DNA of 64,000 nucleotides from an uncultured Erysipelotrichaceae bacterium (GCA_902786245.1 CADABS010000002.1:1-64000); one strand, 5' to 3'. Shown: positions 52,306-62,346, numbered from the stretch's first letter. The notes: generated by a model not told the origin, from the sequence alone. Numbers and translations: made by a program.

Positions 52306-53519
52306 TCGATGTCAGCCGTATCAGAAATGATTTTCCGATGATCAGAAACAATCCGGATCTGATCTATTTTGACAACGGCGCAACGTCTTTCAAGCCGCAG
52401 TGTGTCATTGATGCGGTCATGGATTTCTATACCGTACATACTTCGAATGTGCACCGCGGCGATTATGCGATTGCGGCGCAGAATGACAGACTGTATGACG
52501 AAGCGAGAAAATCCGTTGCGAAACTGATCGGCGCAGAGGCGAAGGAAATCGTTTTTACCCATAACATCACGGCTTCCATCAATCAGGCAGTCTACGGTCT
52601 GCGGAATCTGGTAAAGGCCGGCGATACGATCCTGGTATCGGAAGCCGAGCATGCGTCCAATCTGCTGCCATGGTTCCGCCTGGCAAAGGAAAAGGATCTG
52701 AAGATCGAATATATCCCGCTCGATGCCGAAGCGAATATGACGGTTGAAGGCTTCCGCTCGGCCATGCATGAAGGTGTTAAAATCGTTGCGGCAGCCCAGG
52801 TCACCAATGTCCTCGGCTCGGTCCAGCCGGTCCGCGAGATCACGGAAATCGCCCACAGCTATGGGGCAGTGGTATTCTGCGACGGCGCCCAGGCAGTGCC
52901 GCATATGAAGGTCGATGTGAAGGAACTCGGCGTTGATCTGTACGGCTTCAGCGCCCATAAGATGTGCGGCCCTTCCGGGGTCGGTGTTCTGTACGGCAGA
53001 TATGATCTTCTGCAGCAGATGGATCCGGTGTTCATGGGCGGCGATATGAATGCCCGCTTCCATAAAGACACAACAGTCCTGCTGAAAGAGGCACCGGTGA
53101 AGTTTGAAGCCGGCACCCCGAATATCGAAGGCATCATCGGCACCGGCCGGGCAGCGGAATATCTGATGGAAATCGGTCTGGACAATATTCATGCATATGA
53201 AAAGGAACTGCGGGCGTATTTCATGGAAAAACTCTCGCAGCTGGACAATATAGAAATCTATAACCCGGACAATGTATACGGACCAATCGACTTCAATGCG
53301 AAAGGTCTGTTTGCCCAGGATGCGGCAGGATACCTGGCCAGCCGCAATATCGCGGTACGCTCAGGCAATCACTGTGCAAAGATCCTGCACAATGTCATCG
53401 GCACGGATCAGACGATCCGGGCATCTCTGTATTTTTACAACACAAAAGAGGAATGCGACCGTTTTGTGGAAGCGGCGAAAGATATCACGCTTGAAAATGC
53501 GGTCGGTATATTCTTCTGA
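52302..53519 (+). CDS. sufS: Cysteine desulfurase SufS, 405 aa
   Basis: A PLP enzyme that takes sulfur from cysteine for Fe-S clusters. It has YFDNGATSFKP, FTHNITASINQ, the PLP-lysine segment FSAHKMCGPSGVG and the active-site cysteine loop VRSGNHCAK. The order with sufU is the Gram-positive arrangement in which SufU is the zinc-dependent sulfur acceptor. The 3' end is 9 bases before sufU. Confidence 0.95.
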   Translation: MIDVSRIRNDFPMIRNNPDLIYFDNGATSFKPQCVIDAVMDFYTVHTSNVHRGDYAIAAQNDRLYDEARKSVAKLIGAEAKEIVFTHNITASINQAVYGLRNLVKAGDTILVSEAEHASNLLPWFRLAKEKDLKIEYIPLDAEANMTVEGFRSAMHEGVKIVAAAQVTNVLGSVQPVREITEIAHSYGAVVFCDGAQAVPHMKVDVKELGVDLYGFSAHKMCGPSGVGVLYGRYDLLQQMDPVFMGGDMNARFHKDTTVLLKEAPVKFEAGTPNIEGIIGTGRAAEYLMEIGLDNIHAYEKELRAYFMEKLSQLDNIEIYNPDNVYGPIDFNAKGLFAQDAAGYLASRNIAVRSGNHCAKILHNVIGTDQTIRASLYFYNTKEECDRFVEAAKDITLENAVGIFF

Positions 53520-53528
53520 GGAGGCAGT

Positions 53529-53984
53529 ATGAGCAATGTGAACAGTCTGCTGAATGATCCGGCGATCCTGCGCGAGCTGATCATGGATCATTATCAGTAT
53601 CCCCACCATCACGGTCTGGTGGAAGATGAGAATTACGCTTCGGTGCATATGGCAAGCGACAGCTGCATCGATGATATTACGGTGCAGTCGCTGATCAGAG
53701 ACGGCAAAGTCGAAGATATCCGCTTTGACGGTGTCGCCTGCACGATTTCAACGGCCAGCACATCCATGATGACAGATCTTCTGCGGGGCAAAAGCGTGGA
53801 AGAAGCACAGGCCATCATCGATACATATTTCGCCATGATCGAGGCAAAGGAATATGATCCGGATGTACTGGAAGAAGCCGTTGCTTTCCAGAATGTATAC
53901 AAGCAGGCAAACCGTATCAAATGCGCAACGATCGGCTGGAAGGCCATGGACCAGATGATCGCAGAAAGCGAGAACAAGGGATGA
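53529..53984 (+). CDS. sufU: Sulfur-transfer protein SufU, 151 aa
   Basis: The NifU/IscU-like zinc protein that accepts sulfur from SufS. Cysteine positions are kept: [23 protein letters not shown] and [10 protein letters not shown]; the first site has Ile where the usual CGD motif has Gly. The start begins 9 bases after sufS with GAGGAGG upstream, and the stop overlaps sufB (ATGA). Confidence 0.95.
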   Translation: MSNVNSLLNDPAILRELIMDHYQYPHHHGLVEDENYASVHMASDSCIDDITVQSLIRDGKVEDIRFDGVACTISTASTSMMTDLLRGKSVEEAQAIIDTYFAMIEAKEYDPDVLEEAVAFQNVYKQANRIKCATIGWKAMDQMIAESENKG

Positions 53985-55396
53985 GCGAAAGAAACCAGAA
54001 CAATGAAGCCATCTTTTCCCAGGATGACTATAAATACGGTTTTCATGACGATGTCGAATCGATCATCGATACCGGCAAAGGTCTGACCGAGGAAATCGTA
54101 CGGCAGATCTCGGCATACAAGAACGAACCGGAGTGGATGACGGAATTCCGGGTCAAAGCGTTCCATACCTTCGAAGCCATGGAGATGCCCAAATGGGGAC
54201 CGGATCTGTCGGAAATCGATTTCCAGGATTTCACCTATTATAAAAAAGTATCCCAGGATGCGGAAAAGAGCTGGGAAGACGTTCCCGAGGAAGTCAAGAA
54301 TACATTTGAAAAACTCGGCATTCCCGAGGCGGAGCGCAAATATCTGGCCGGTGTAACGACCCAGTATGAATCGGAAGCGGTCTATCACAACATGCTGGAT
54401 GAAGTGCAGTCCAAGGGTGTCATCTTCCTCGATATCGACAGTGCCCTGAAAGAATATCCGGATATTTTCCGGAAGTATTTCGCAACGATCGTTCCGGTGA
54501 CGGACAATAAGCTGGCAGCCCTCAACAGTGCCGTCTGGTCGGGCGGATCGTTTATCTATGTCCCCAAAGGGGTCAAGCTGGAAAAGCCGCTGCAGTCGTA
54601 TTTCCGGATCAATTCGGAATCGATGGGACAGTTTGAACGCTCGATCATCATCGTCGATGACGGCGCCGAGTGTTCCTATGTCGAAGGCTGCACCGCACCG
54701 CAGTATTCCAAGGATTCCATGCATGCGGCAGTGGTTGAGGTATTCGTCGGAGAAGGGGCCAAATGCCGCTATTCCTCCGTCCAGAACTGGTCGAACAACA
54801 TCCTCAATCTGGTCACCAAGAGAGCCAGGGTGGAAGCCCACGGCACAATGGAATGGATCGACGGAAACATCGGTTCGCGCATTTCCATGAAATATCCGGC
54901 CTGCATTCTGGCCGGTGAATATGCCCACGGCATGTGCATTTCGATCGCGGTCGGCTCCAAAGGACAGTTCCAGGATACCGGTGCGAAGATGATCCATCTG
55001 GCACCGTATACCTCTTCTTCGATCGTTTCGAAGTCCATCTCCAGAAACGGCGGCGTGACGAATTTCCGCGACTGGATCCGGTTTACACCCAGAGCAGACC
55101 ATGCCCGCACAAAGATCGAATGCGATACGCTGATCCTCGACAATATTTCCAGAAGCGATACGATTCCGCTGAATATCAATGAAAACAGCACATCGACGAT
55201 GGAACACGAGGCGAAAGTCTCGAAGATTTCCGAAGATGAACTGTTCTATCTGATGTCCAGAGGTCTTTCGGAACAGCAGGCGACAGAGATGATCGTCATG
55301 GGATTCCTGGAGCCGTTTACCAGAGAACTGCCGATGGAATATGCGGTTGAGCTCAACCAGCTGCTCAAGATCGACATGAGCGGATCGATCGGCTGA
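53981..55396 (+). CDS. sufB: Fe-S cluster assembly protein SufB, 471 aa
   Basis: The main scaffold subunit of SufBC2D. It has the SufB N-terminal region ([15 protein letters not shown]), the core beta-helix with [15 protein letters not shown] and [16 protein letters not shown], and the C-terminal end [19 protein letters not shown]. Length is normal for the family. It overlaps sufU by 4 bases and shares one base with the following cyclo-ligase gene. Confidence 0.96.
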   Translation: MSERNQNNEAIFSQDDYKYGFHDDVESIIDTGKGLTEEIVRQISAYKNEPEWMTEFRVKAFHTFEAMEMPKWGPDLSEIDFQDFTYYKKVSQDAEKSWEDVPEEVKNTFEKLGIPEAERKYLAGVTTQYESEAVYHNMLDEVQSKGVIFLDIDSALKEYPDIFRKYFATIVPVTDNKLAALNSAVWSGGSFIYVPKGVKLEKPLQSYFRINSESMGQFERSIIIVDDGAECSYVEGCTAPQYSKDSMHAAVVEVFVGEGAKCRYSSVQNWSNNILNLVTKRARVEAHGTMEWIDGNIGSRISMKYPACILAGEYAHGMCISIAVGSKGQFQDTGAKMIHLAPYTSSSIVSKSISRNGGVTNFRDWIRFTPRADHARTKIECDTLILDNISRSDTIPLNINENSTSTMEHEAKVSKISEDELFYLMSRGLSEQQATEMIVMGFLEPFTRELPMEYAVELNQLLKIDMSGSIG

Positions 55397-55917
55397 TGGA
55401 CAAAAACACAGCCCGCAGAAAAGGCCTTGCCGCAAGAGCCGCTCTGACAGAAAAACAGCGGGAAGAGAAAAACGCAGTCCTCTATGAAAAAGCCATGAAG
55501 CTGGCGGAAAACTGCAGCTGTATCGGCTGCTATGTCTCAATGAAGGATGAAGCGGATACGCACAGGCTGATCAATGCCCTGATCAAAGCCGGAAAAACCG
55601 TCGCAGTCCCCAGAGTCACCGGCTCTACGCTGCGCTTTTATAAGATCCATAGCCTGCAGGATCTGCAGGAAGGAACATTCCATGTCATGGAACCGGCGGA
55701 AATAAATCCCTGTATGCCGGAAGAAACCGATCTGATGTTTGTGCCGCTGTCTGCTTTTGACAGCCGGGGAAACAGGACCGGATACGGCAGAGGCTATTAT
55801 GATTCCGTACTGGCGCAGTGCCGGTACAAAGCAGGCCTTGCCTATGCGGAACAGGAAATGGATGCGATCGAAGCAGATCCATGGGATATTCCGCTCGATG
55901 AAATTATCTGTGCATAA
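55396..55917 (+). CDS. 5-formyltetrahydrofolate cyclo-ligase, 173 aa
   Basis: Converts 5-formyl-THF to 5,10-methenyl-THF with ATP, returning it to one-carbon metabolism. It has the N-terminal RRKGLAARAAL segment and the signature PLSAFDSRGNRTGYGRGYYD near residue 115-135. Its start shares a base with the sufB stop (TGATG), so it is cotranscribed with the suf operon, probably as a passenger. A terminator starts at its stop codon. Confidence 0.92.
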   Translation: MDKNTARRKGLAARAALTEKQREEKNAVLYEKAMKLAENCSCIGCYVSMKDEADTHRLINALIKAGKTVAVPRVTGSTLRFYKIHSLQDLQEGTFHVMEPAEINPCMPEETDLMFVPLSAFDSRGNRTGYGRGYYDSVLAQCRYKAGLAYAEQEMDAIEADPWDIPLDEIICA

Positions 55918-55937
55918 GACGGCTGATGCCGTCTTTT
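55916..55937 (+). terminator. Terminator of the suf operon
   Basis: AAGACGGC and GCCGTCTT flank TGAT, followed by TT. Confidence 0.82.
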
Positions 55938-55958
55938 GTGTCAGAAGAATCCGCTTTC

Positions 55959-55967
55959 TGATACAAT
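55959..55967 (+). promoter_or_regulatory. Extended -10 promoter, apparently leaderless
   Basis: TGA-TACAAT (55959-55967) ends 7 bases before ATG 55975, so transcription should begin at or next to the start codon. No ribosome binding site is present. Confidence 0.5.
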
Positions 55968-55974
55968 CATGAAT

Positions 55975-56673
55975 ATGATACGGACGGTTTTCTATGACAT
56001 CGGCTGGACCCTGGTCAGACCTGCCAGCGGCGACTGGACTTTTACAAAGCGGTTCTTTGAAGTCTTTCCTGCGGTTTCACCGGATGATCTGAAGATACGG
56101 AAATTCCGTGATGCCTTATCGGAAGCGTTCCGGCCGCTGCGGGAAAACCCCGGCATGAAAGATATCGCTGAGCAGAAAGAACGCTATACGGTGTTCTATA
56201 AAACATTCTGTTCGCTGTACAATCTGCCATGCGATGATCATACAGCCGCTGATCTGGCCCAGGATATTTCCTGCAATGACCGGAATATGCTCGCACTGGA
56301 TACGGTCTATGAAACCCTGGACGCACTGAAAAGGGCAGGGATCCGGCTGCAGCTGATTTCCGATACATGGCCGAATATCGAAACACAGATGGATGCGCTG
56401 CATCTGACAGATTACTTCGACCACTGTACATACAGCTACCGGCTCGGTACGAACAAGCCGAGTCCCATGATGTATGCGGATGCCCTGGAACACTGCGGAT
56501 GTTCACCGAGGGAGTGTCTGTTCATCGATGACATACCTGCCAATCTGGAAGGGGCGGAGAAATTCGGTATCCGGGGAATCCAGTCCCTGGCTGATCCCGG
56601 CCGCAAAAGCGATCCCCGATTTCCCGGCATTGCAAGACCCTATGATCTCATCAGACTTCTGCAGGAGGAGTAG
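55975..56673 (+). CDS. HAD-superfamily hydrolase, 232 aa
   Basis: HAD subclass IA. Motif I is FYDIGWTLVRP; the second Asp of the usual DxD is replaced by Gly (DIG), so the acid/base step may be altered. Motif II is LISDTWPN, motif III NKPSPMMY, and motif IV FIDDIPANLEGA. The substrate is unknown. Two in-frame ATGs (55969 and 55975) lack a ribosome binding site; 55975 fits the -10 spacing. The corA-like gene follows after 5 bases, with AGGAGG at the end of this gene. Confidence 0.83.
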   Translation: MIRTVFYDIGWTLVRPASGDWTFTKRFFEVFPAVSPDDLKIRKFRDALSEAFRPLRENPGMKDIAEQKERYTVFYKTFCSLYNLPCDDHTAADLAQDISCNDRNMLALDTVYETLDALKRAGIRLQLISDTWPNIETQMDALHLTDYFDHCTYSYRLGTNKPSPMMYADALEHCGCSPRECLFIDDIPANLEGAEKFGIRGIQSLADPGRKSDPRFPGIARPYDLIRLLQEE

Positions 56674-56678
56674 AATAT

Positions 56679-57599
56679 ATGCCTTATTACAAAATCGAAG
56701 AGACGCTGCGTGAATGCGTCAAAGAAGAAATCCATGACGGAGCAGCACCGTTTGTCGCAGTGATGAGCGTTGATGAATACCGCAATGCCCGGGATTCATT
56801 CCAGATGGGTATCGACATCGATATCGATCTAAACAATGTCCGCGATACAAAGGCAATCGTCAACTATGATTCCCTGACGGGCACACTGAACATTCCCGAT
56901 CACGAACAGTTTTCCAAGGATAAGTTCAAGGTGATCTATGCCCTGGATGAAAGGGGCATTGTCATTATCGACAACGGTACCTATGCCGAAAGAATCGTGC
57001 AGGAGATCCATGACAAGCGGCACTGGAAGCTGCCTTCCCTGGAACGGTTCATCTATGATTTCCTGGAAGCGACGATCCGCAATGACATGTCTCTGCTGGA
57101 GACGATCGAACAGGATCTTTCCGGCATAGAAGATTCGATCATGAAAGGCGAAATCGAAAAGTATCCGGTCCAGCTCAATGATATCCGGGCAGGACTTCTT
57201 GACATGCATACACATTATGAACATCTGATCGATCTGGCCAAGGAATTCGAGGAAAACGAGAACGAATTCTTCGATGAGGAGAATCTGCGCTATTTCCGTC
57301 TGTTCTCGGAGCGGGTCATGCGTCTGCAGGACAATGTCAGCGAACTGCGGGATTATAGCGTTCAGCTGCGCGATCTGGTATCAGGTCAGCTGAGCATCAA
57401 GCAGAACAATATCATGACGCTGTTGACGATCATCACCACCATATTCATGCCATTGACGCTCATTGCCGGATGGTACGGCATGAACTTCGTCTATATGCCG
57501 GAACTGCATACCCCCTGGGGATATCCGACCGTCATTATCATTTCTCTGCTGATCATCGTTCTGAGCCTGATCTGGTTCAGAAAAAACAAATGGCTGTAA
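56679..57599 (+). CDS. corA: CorA-family divalent cation (Mg2+/Co2+) transporter, 306 aa
   Basis: The N-terminal cytoplasmic domain (about 1-240), with the long helix IEKYPVQLNDIRAGLLDMH, is followed by two membrane helices (about 245-265 and 278-297). The selectivity motif is YGMNF between them, with positive residues at the very end (RKNKWL). This is the complete CorA plan; the protein forms a pentameric channel. AGGAGG lies just before the ATG and belongs to the end of the HAD gene, with which it is cotranscribed. Confidence 0.93.
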   Translation: MPYYKIEETLRECVKEEIHDGAAPFVAVMSVDEYRNARDSFQMGIDIDIDLNNVRDTKAIVNYDSLTGTLNIPDHEQFSKDKFKVIYALDERGIVIIDNGTYAERIVQEIHDKRHWKLPSLERFIYDFLEATIRNDMSLLETIEQDLSGIEDSIMKGEIEKYPVQLNDIRAGLLDMHTHYEHLIDLAKEFEENENEFFDEENLRYFRLFSERVMRLQDNVSELRDYSVQLRDLVSGQLSIKQNNIMTLLTIITTIFMPLTLIAGWYGMNFVYMPELHTPWGYPTVIIISLLIIVLSLIWFRKNKWL

Positions 57600-57626
57600 A
57601 TCTGTGCAGCCCGGACTGCCTGTTTG

Positions 57627-57635
57627 TGCTAATAT
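57627..57635 (+). promoter_or_regulatory. Extended -10 of tRNA-Val
   Basis: TGC-TAATAT lies 10 bases before the tRNA 5' end. A matching -35 is not evident. Confidence 0.5.
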
Positions 57636-57645
57636 ATACAGGTAC

Positions 57646-57718
57646 GGAGGCTTAGCTCAGCTGGGAGAGCGCACCCTTCACAGGGGTGATGTCGCAGGTT
57701 CGAGTCCTGTAGCCTCCA
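57646..57718 (+). tRNA. tRNA-Val (anticodon CAC)
   Basis: Acceptor stem GGAGGCT/AGCCTCC, D-arm GCTC/GAGC, anticodon stem CACCC/GGGTG around TTCACAG (anticodon CAC, Val, codon GUG), T-arm with TTCGAGT. 73 bases. The 3' CCA is not encoded, unlike the tRNA-Ser in this window. Confidence 0.94.
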
Positions 57719-57724
57719 TAGAAT

Positions 57725-57780
57725 AAAAGCCGACAGCCGGTTTCGCAGTATTGCGGCAGATTCCGGACTGCCGGCTTTTT
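57725..57780 (+). terminator. Long imperfect hairpin after tRNA-Val
   Basis: AAAAGCCG pairs with CGGCTTTT, with a further CAG/CTG block and an inner CGCA/TGCG hairpin. The trailing T-run suggests a terminator for the tRNA transcript. Confidence 0.65.
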
Positions 57781-57929
57781 CTATGCATTGATGGGAAACA
57801 TCCGTATATATTCCGGTATGGAGTTTTTGAATCAACCTGAGAGCTCAAGTGTCTCCTCATGAAGCAATAAAGCCGGTCAAATCGGCCTCATGCGGCTTTA
57901 GAACGCCTGATCAGGTTATGCTGTCCGGG
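57781..57929. other. Gene-free stretch between tRNA-Val and proC terminator
   Basis: No gene is supported. Short minus-strand frames that run back through the tRNA encode only the well-known artefact peptide of antisense tRNA. An AAAGCCG/CGGCTTT inverted repeat (about 57870-57899) is present without a T-tract. Confidence 0.4.
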
Positions 57930-57957
57930 AAAAAAACACATACCGCAGGGGTATGTG
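57930..57957 (-). terminator. Terminator of proC
   Basis: On the minus strand CACATACC and GGTATGTG form the stem, followed by six T. Confidence 0.88.
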
Positions 57958-57966
57958 CATTTGGAG

Positions 57967-58776
57967 TTATCTGCCGAGTTCTTCTGCCCGGTGAATGCAT
58001 TTCTGGTTGGCGTCGTGGATGATCTGATCGAGGTTTCTGCTCTTGAGTTCATTGATTGCTTCGATCGTTGTACCGCCTTTGGAACAGACTTCATCAATGA
58101 ATTCATCGATCGGTGTCGGGGCATTCTTTTCCAGAAGCTCGCCGGCGCCGATGACGGTCTGTACCAGCAGGGCTCTGGCATCCTGTTCATCCATGCCGCG
58201 GGCAACTGCGTCGTTGAGAATGCACTGGGTGAAATAATAGACATAGGCCGGAATACTGCCGTGGACCGCGACAACATTGTTCATCATCTCTTCGGGGATC
58301 GTTCTTGTCGTACCCATGGAATTGAAGAGCTGGAAGACGAAATCATAATCATCTGCCTTGCAGTTGGCGGACATGCACAGGGCAGTGGCGCCTTCATTGA
58401 TCTGCAACGGTGTATTCGGCATGGCACGGATCACCGGCGCATTGTTCAGTTTTTCCTGCAGATGGCTGATGGAAACACCTGTAACGATCGAGAGCAGACA
58501 GTTGATATCCGCGTCTTTGAGAGAATCCGTAACTGCTTCGCACTGCTGCGGAGTTACCGCCAGCAGCGTGATATGCGATTTATCCGCAACTTCTTTTTCA
58601 TTGGCGAGAAGTTCAAATCCTTCCCGGCGGCAGATATCCTGTACTTCCGCGGAGGGGTCATATACAGCGATCTGGAAACGTTCGAGATATTCCTTGCGGA
58701 CGGCACCGCGGGCAATTGCCAGTCCCATATGTCCGCATCCGATGAGGCCGAGGGTGTATTTTCTGTTGATTCGCAT
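57967..58776 (-). CDS. proC: Pyrroline-5-carboxylate reductase, 269 aa
   Basis: Last step of proline synthesis: reduces pyrroline-5-carboxylate with NAD(P)H. The Rossmann motif LGLIGCGHMGLAIARG is at residues 9-24, followed by VIRAMPNTPLQINEGATAL and the C-terminal AGELLEKNAPTPIDEFIDEVCSKGG region (SPGGTT in most homologues; here CSKGGTT). Length is normal. AAAGGTG lies before the ATG. Transcribed alone on the minus strand, divergent from priA. Confidence 0.93.
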   Translation of the reverse strand: MRINRKYTLGLIGCGHMGLAIARGAVRKEYLERFQIAVYDPSAEVQDICRREGFELLANEKEVADKSHITLLAVTPQQCEAVTDSLKDADINCLLSIVTGVSISHLQEKLNNAPVIRAMPNTPLQINEGATALCMSANCKADDYDFVFQLFNSMGTTRTIPEEMMNNVVAVHGSIPAYVYYFTQCILNDAVARGMDEQDARALLVQTVIGAGELLEKNAPTPIDEFIDEVCSKGGTTIEAINELKSRNLDQIIHDANQKCIHRAEELGR

Positions 58777-58947
58777 TGTTTTTCACCTTTCTTTCAGTAC
58801 GTCTTTAATTCATCATAAAGGCATTGTCAGCGGATTTCCAGTCATCTTCTTCCGGGCAATATGACATTTTTGAAGAATTGGTCTGCGGCCCAGGGTATGC
58901 AGGCGGAAGCGAAATATACTACAATGGTCATCGGAAGAGGGAACGGT

Positions 58948-61110
58948 ATGTATATTGTGGAATGCTGGATCGAACATCCGGTACGTCAGCTTGACAGAAC
59001 CTATACGTATACGGCAGAACAGGAAGTGCCCGCCGGATGCAGAGTCCGGGTCAATTTTGCCGGCCGCAGTCTGATCGGCTTTGCGGAAAGCTGCACATAT
59101 ACACAGGAAACGCAGGAAGAAATCAATGCCCGCCTGCAGATGAAAATCAAACCGGTCGATGAAGTCCTTGACAGCAGTCCGCTGATTACGGAGGAACTGC
59201 ATGAAATGGCTTTATGGATGAAAGAACAGACGCTTTCTCCCACCATTGCATGCTTTCAGGCGATGCTGCCGGCAAAGATCAAGCCGTCTTCCAACCGTAC
59301 GAAGATCGTGACGGAAAAATGGCTGGAGGCGACCGAGAATACTGCAGCGCTGACGGTAAAGCAGCTGGAATGCTACCGGTATGCGCTGGACCATATGCCG
59401 ATCAGATACAGCGACCTGCGGAAAGCATATCCCTCCCAGGCCCGTATTCTGATTGAAAAGGGACTGCTGCGGACCGTTGAAAAAGAACGGGAAGCATCCG
59501 GTGCCGGAGAAACAATGCGTTCGCAGCCGCTTCCGCTGACACCTTTGCAGAAAGCAGCGATGGATGAAATCGAAAATACCCATGATGCTGTCTATCTGAT
59601 CCGCGGGGTAACCGGATCGGGCAAGACGGAAGTCTATCTGCAGCTGGCCGCAAAGGCACTGGAAGCCGGACGGCAGGTGCTGATCCTGGTGCCGGAGATC
59701 GGTCTGACGCCGCAGATGATCGAACGGGTGACTTCCCGTTTCGGTACGGATCTTGCGATCTATCACAGCGCTCTCAGCGATCAGGAAAAATATGAGCAGT
59801 ACCGGATGGTCATGACCGGACGGGCCAGAGTCGTCGTCGGCACCCGGAGTGCGGTATTCCTGCCGTTTCATGATCTCGGACTGATCGTCATGGATGAAGA
59901 ACATGACGCATCCTATAAACAGGATACACAGCCTGCCTATCACTGCCGCGATGCGGTGATCTGGCGGGGCAGATACCATGCGTGTAAAGTGCTTCTCGGC
60001 TCGGCGACGCCGTCTCTGGACAGCTATGCGAGGGCTTTGAAGAATGTCTATCATCTGATCGTGATGGATCAGAGAATCAATGAATCCGTGCCGGCGGTCA
60101 GCGTTGTCGCCATGAAAGATGCGCTGAAGAAAGACGGCGGCTATATCCTTTCACAGCCGCTGAAGCAGGCCATGGCAGAACGCTTTGCCCGGAATGAACA
60201 GGTCATTCTGCTTCTCAACCGCAGAGGCTATACGCCGGTGCTGCGCTGCCGCAGCTGCCAGGAAGTCATTCCGTGCCCCCATTGCGACATGGCAATGAGC
60301 TGGCACAGGGATGAGAACCGGCTGAAATGCCATACATGCGGTACGGAGATGCGGCTGACGGATACATGTCCTTCCTGCGGCAGCAGAGAAGGTTTTACCA
60401 GCTACGGATTCGGAACCCAGCGTCTGGAACAGGAAGTGCAGAGTGCCTTTCCCGGGATCCGTACCCTGCGCATGGACGCGGATACGACCCGGACCAAGGG
60501 AAGCCATGGCGGTCTTTTGAAGAAATTCGGTGACGGAGAAGCAGATGTGCTGCTGGGAACCCAGATGATCGCCAAGGGACTGGACTTTGCCAATGTAACG
60601 CTGGTCGGTGTCATCAACGGCGACAACGGCATGAACCGGCCGGATTTCCGCAGCTGCGAAGTGACGTTCGATCTGCTGATGCAGGCAGCCGGACGCAGCG
60701 GAAGAGCCGATAAAGAAGGGGAAGTCATCTTCCAGGTATTCAATCCGGATCATTATGCCGTACAGGCAGCTGCTAAACAGGATTATGAAATGTTCTTCGT
60801 CAACGAAATGCGTTTCCGCCATGCCGGAGCTTATCCGCCGTATACCTATATGATTTCTCTGACCGTCAGCGCTTCTTCCCAGGCGGAATGCGAACGGACG
60901 GCTTATGCGATGAAAGAAGGGATCCGCGGCAGTTTCCGGACCATCGGCATTATCTCACTGCCCCGGATCAAGGACAGATGCCGCTGCCGGATCGTTCTGA
61001 AGGGAAAGGATCTGGATGAGATGCGGGAAGCTGTAAAGAAGTTTACGGAGCAGACGGAAGTCAGTCTGAAAGGACTGAAGATCGATATCAATCCGCTTGT
61101 ACTGGAGTAG
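58948..61110 (+). CDS. priA: Primosomal replication restart helicase PriA, 720 aa
   Basis: Restarts stalled replication forks by loading the replicative helicase. The 3'BD domain starts with YIVECWIEHPVRQLDRTYTY. The helicase core has Walker A RGVTGSGKTEVYL (about 216-228), DEEH box VMDEEHDASYKQ (about 314), and the zinc-binding insert with CRSC, CPHC, CHTC and CPSC pairs (about 433-475). I start at ATG 58948, because AGAGG lies 8 bases upstream and homology begins there; the frame is open to ATG 58861. A TACAAT -10 lies at 58920-58925. The rsmB ATG follows 4 bases after the stop. Confidence 0.94.
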   Translation: MYIVECWIEHPVRQLDRTYTYTAEQEVPAGCRVRVNFAGRSLIGFAESCTYTQETQEEINARLQMKIKPVDEVLDSSPLITEELHEMALWMKEQTLSPTIACFQAMLPAKIKPSSNRTKIVTEKWLEATENTAALTVKQLECYRYALDHMPIRYSDLRKAYPSQARILIEKGLLRTVEKEREASGAGETMRSQPLPLTPLQKAAMDEIENTHDAVYLIRGVTGSGKTEVYLQLAAKALEAGRQVLILVPEIGLTPQMIERVTSRFGTDLAIYHSALSDQEKYEQYRMVMTGRARVVVGTRSAVFLPFHDLGLIVMDEEHDASYKQDTQPAYHCRDAVIWRGRYHACKVLLGSATPSLDSYARALKNVYHLIVMDQRINESVPAVSVVAMKDALKKDGGYILSQPLKQAMAERFARNEQVILLLNRRGYTPVLRCRSCQEVIPCPHCDMAMSWHRDENRLKCHTCGTEMRLTDTCPSCGSREGFTSYGFGTQRLEQEVQSAFPGIRTLRMDADTTRTKGSHGGLLKKFGDGEADVLLGTQMIAKGLDFANVTLVGVINGDNGMNRPDFRSCEVTFDLLMQAAGRSGRADKEGEVIFQVFNPDHYAVQAAAKQDYEMFFVNEMRFRHAGAYPPYTYMISLTVSASSQAECERTAYAMKEGIRGSFRTIGIISLPRIKDRCRCRIVLKGKDLDEMREAVKKFTEQTEVSLKGLKIDINPLVLE

Positions 61111-61114
61111 AACA

Positions 61115-62320
61115 ATGACCGACAGCAGACAGGAAATACTGAATATACTGATGCGGGTGCAGCGGGACGGCAGCTATGCCTCACTGCTGATCCGCAGTGC
61201 GGATATCGATGAAAAGGATATCGGCTTTGTCACGGAAACCGTATACGGCACGATCCGCAATTATGCTCTTCTGGAATACCAGTGGCACCGTTTTGCGAAG
61301 AAGGCCGATCTCAGAACGGCGCTGTTACTGGATATGACGCTCTATCAGATGCATTTCATGGAATCGGTACCGGCATATGCGGCTGTGCATGAAGCCGTCG
61401 CCATGGCGGATAAAAACAAGCGGGGCTTTGTCAATGCCGTGCTCCGCAGCATCCAGCGGGAAGGGTGGCAGGAGCCGGAAGAACTGTCCGTACGCCTGTC
61501 CCATCCGGAATGGATCCTGAAGATGTGGAGTGCGCATTACGGTGCCGATACCGCAGAAGCGATAGCCATGCATGATCAGCAGCCCTCAGCTGTCTGCGGC
61601 CGGATGAATACGCTGCTTGCGGACAGACAGCAGCTGATGGAAGAAGGCTTTTCATTCCTTGCACATGACTGCGTTGTATGCGGTCAGCCGATCCAGCGCA
61701 CCGATGCATTCAGAAGCGGAAAGGTCATCATCCAGGGACGCTCCTCCCAGGAAGTCGTCCGGTTTCTGCAGGCAGAGCCGGGGATGAAGGTCCTGGATCT
61801 CTGCGCAGCCCCGGGCACCAAGACACAGCAGATCGCCTGTGCCATGGAAAACCGCGGTGAAATCACCGCCTGCGATATCTATGAACAGCGGACGAAGCTG
61901 ATCAGCGATCTGATGGCAAAGACCGGGGTATCGATCTGTCAGACAAAGGTGAACGATGCATCAAAACCCGGTGCGTTTGCAGAGAAATCCTTCGACCGCA
62001 TCCTGATGGATGTGCCGTGCTCGGGTCTTGGCGATCTGTCGCATAAACCGGAGATCCGCTGGCATCTGCAGCCGCAGGATATCGATGCACTCGTATCGCT
62101 GCAGAAGCAGATCCTCGATGCCGGCTGTGCCTATGTCAGGGAAAACGGCATTCTTGTCTACAGTACATGCACGCTGAACCGCAAGGAAAACGAAGCGCAG
62201 ATCATGTCATTTCTGCAGCGCCATCCCGAATTTGAAAAAGAAGAAGAAAGGACGATATTCCCTCAGGATCTTGACAGCGACGGGTTTTATGTCTGCCGCC
62301 TGCGCAGAAAACCGCTCTGA
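61115..62320 (+). CDS. rsmB: 16S rRNA (cytosine-967-C5) methyltransferase RsmB, 401 aa
   Basis: The N-terminal NusB-like helical domain (residues 1-125) is followed by a SAM methyltransferase: LDLCAAPGTKTQQIA, DVPCSGLGDL (catalytic PC) and VYSTCTLNRKENE (catalytic TC). Methylates C967 of 16S rRNA. CTGGAG lies before ATG 61115. In most Firmicutes the def and fmt genes separate priA from rsmB; here the two are directly adjacent. Confidence 0.94.
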   Translation: MTDSRQEILNILMRVQRDGSYASLLIRSADIDEKDIGFVTETVYGTIRNYALLEYQWHRFAKKADLRTALLLDMTLYQMHFMESVPAYAAVHEAVAMADKNKRGFVNAVLRSIQREGWQEPEELSVRLSHPEWILKMWSAHYGADTAEAIAMHDQQPSAVCGRMNTLLADRQQLMEEGFSFLAHDCVVCGQPIQRTDAFRSGKVIIQGRSSQEVVRFLQAEPGMKVLDLCAAPGTKTQQIACAMENRGEITACDIYEQRTKLISDLMAKTGVSICQTKVNDASKPGAFAEKSFDRILMDVPCSGLGDLSHKPEIRWHLQPQDIDALVSLQKQILDAGCAYVRENGILVYSTCTLNRKENEAQIMSFLQRHPEFEKEEERTIFPQDLDSDGFYVCRLRRKPL

Positions 62321-62346
62321 TTTATAGATGAACCTGTGCGGATTCA

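Noticed and set aside
57629-57860. Minus-strand short frames through tRNA-Val ending in LEPATSPL / LQDSNLRHHPCEG
   Set aside because: A classic artefact from translating antisense tRNA; not a gene.
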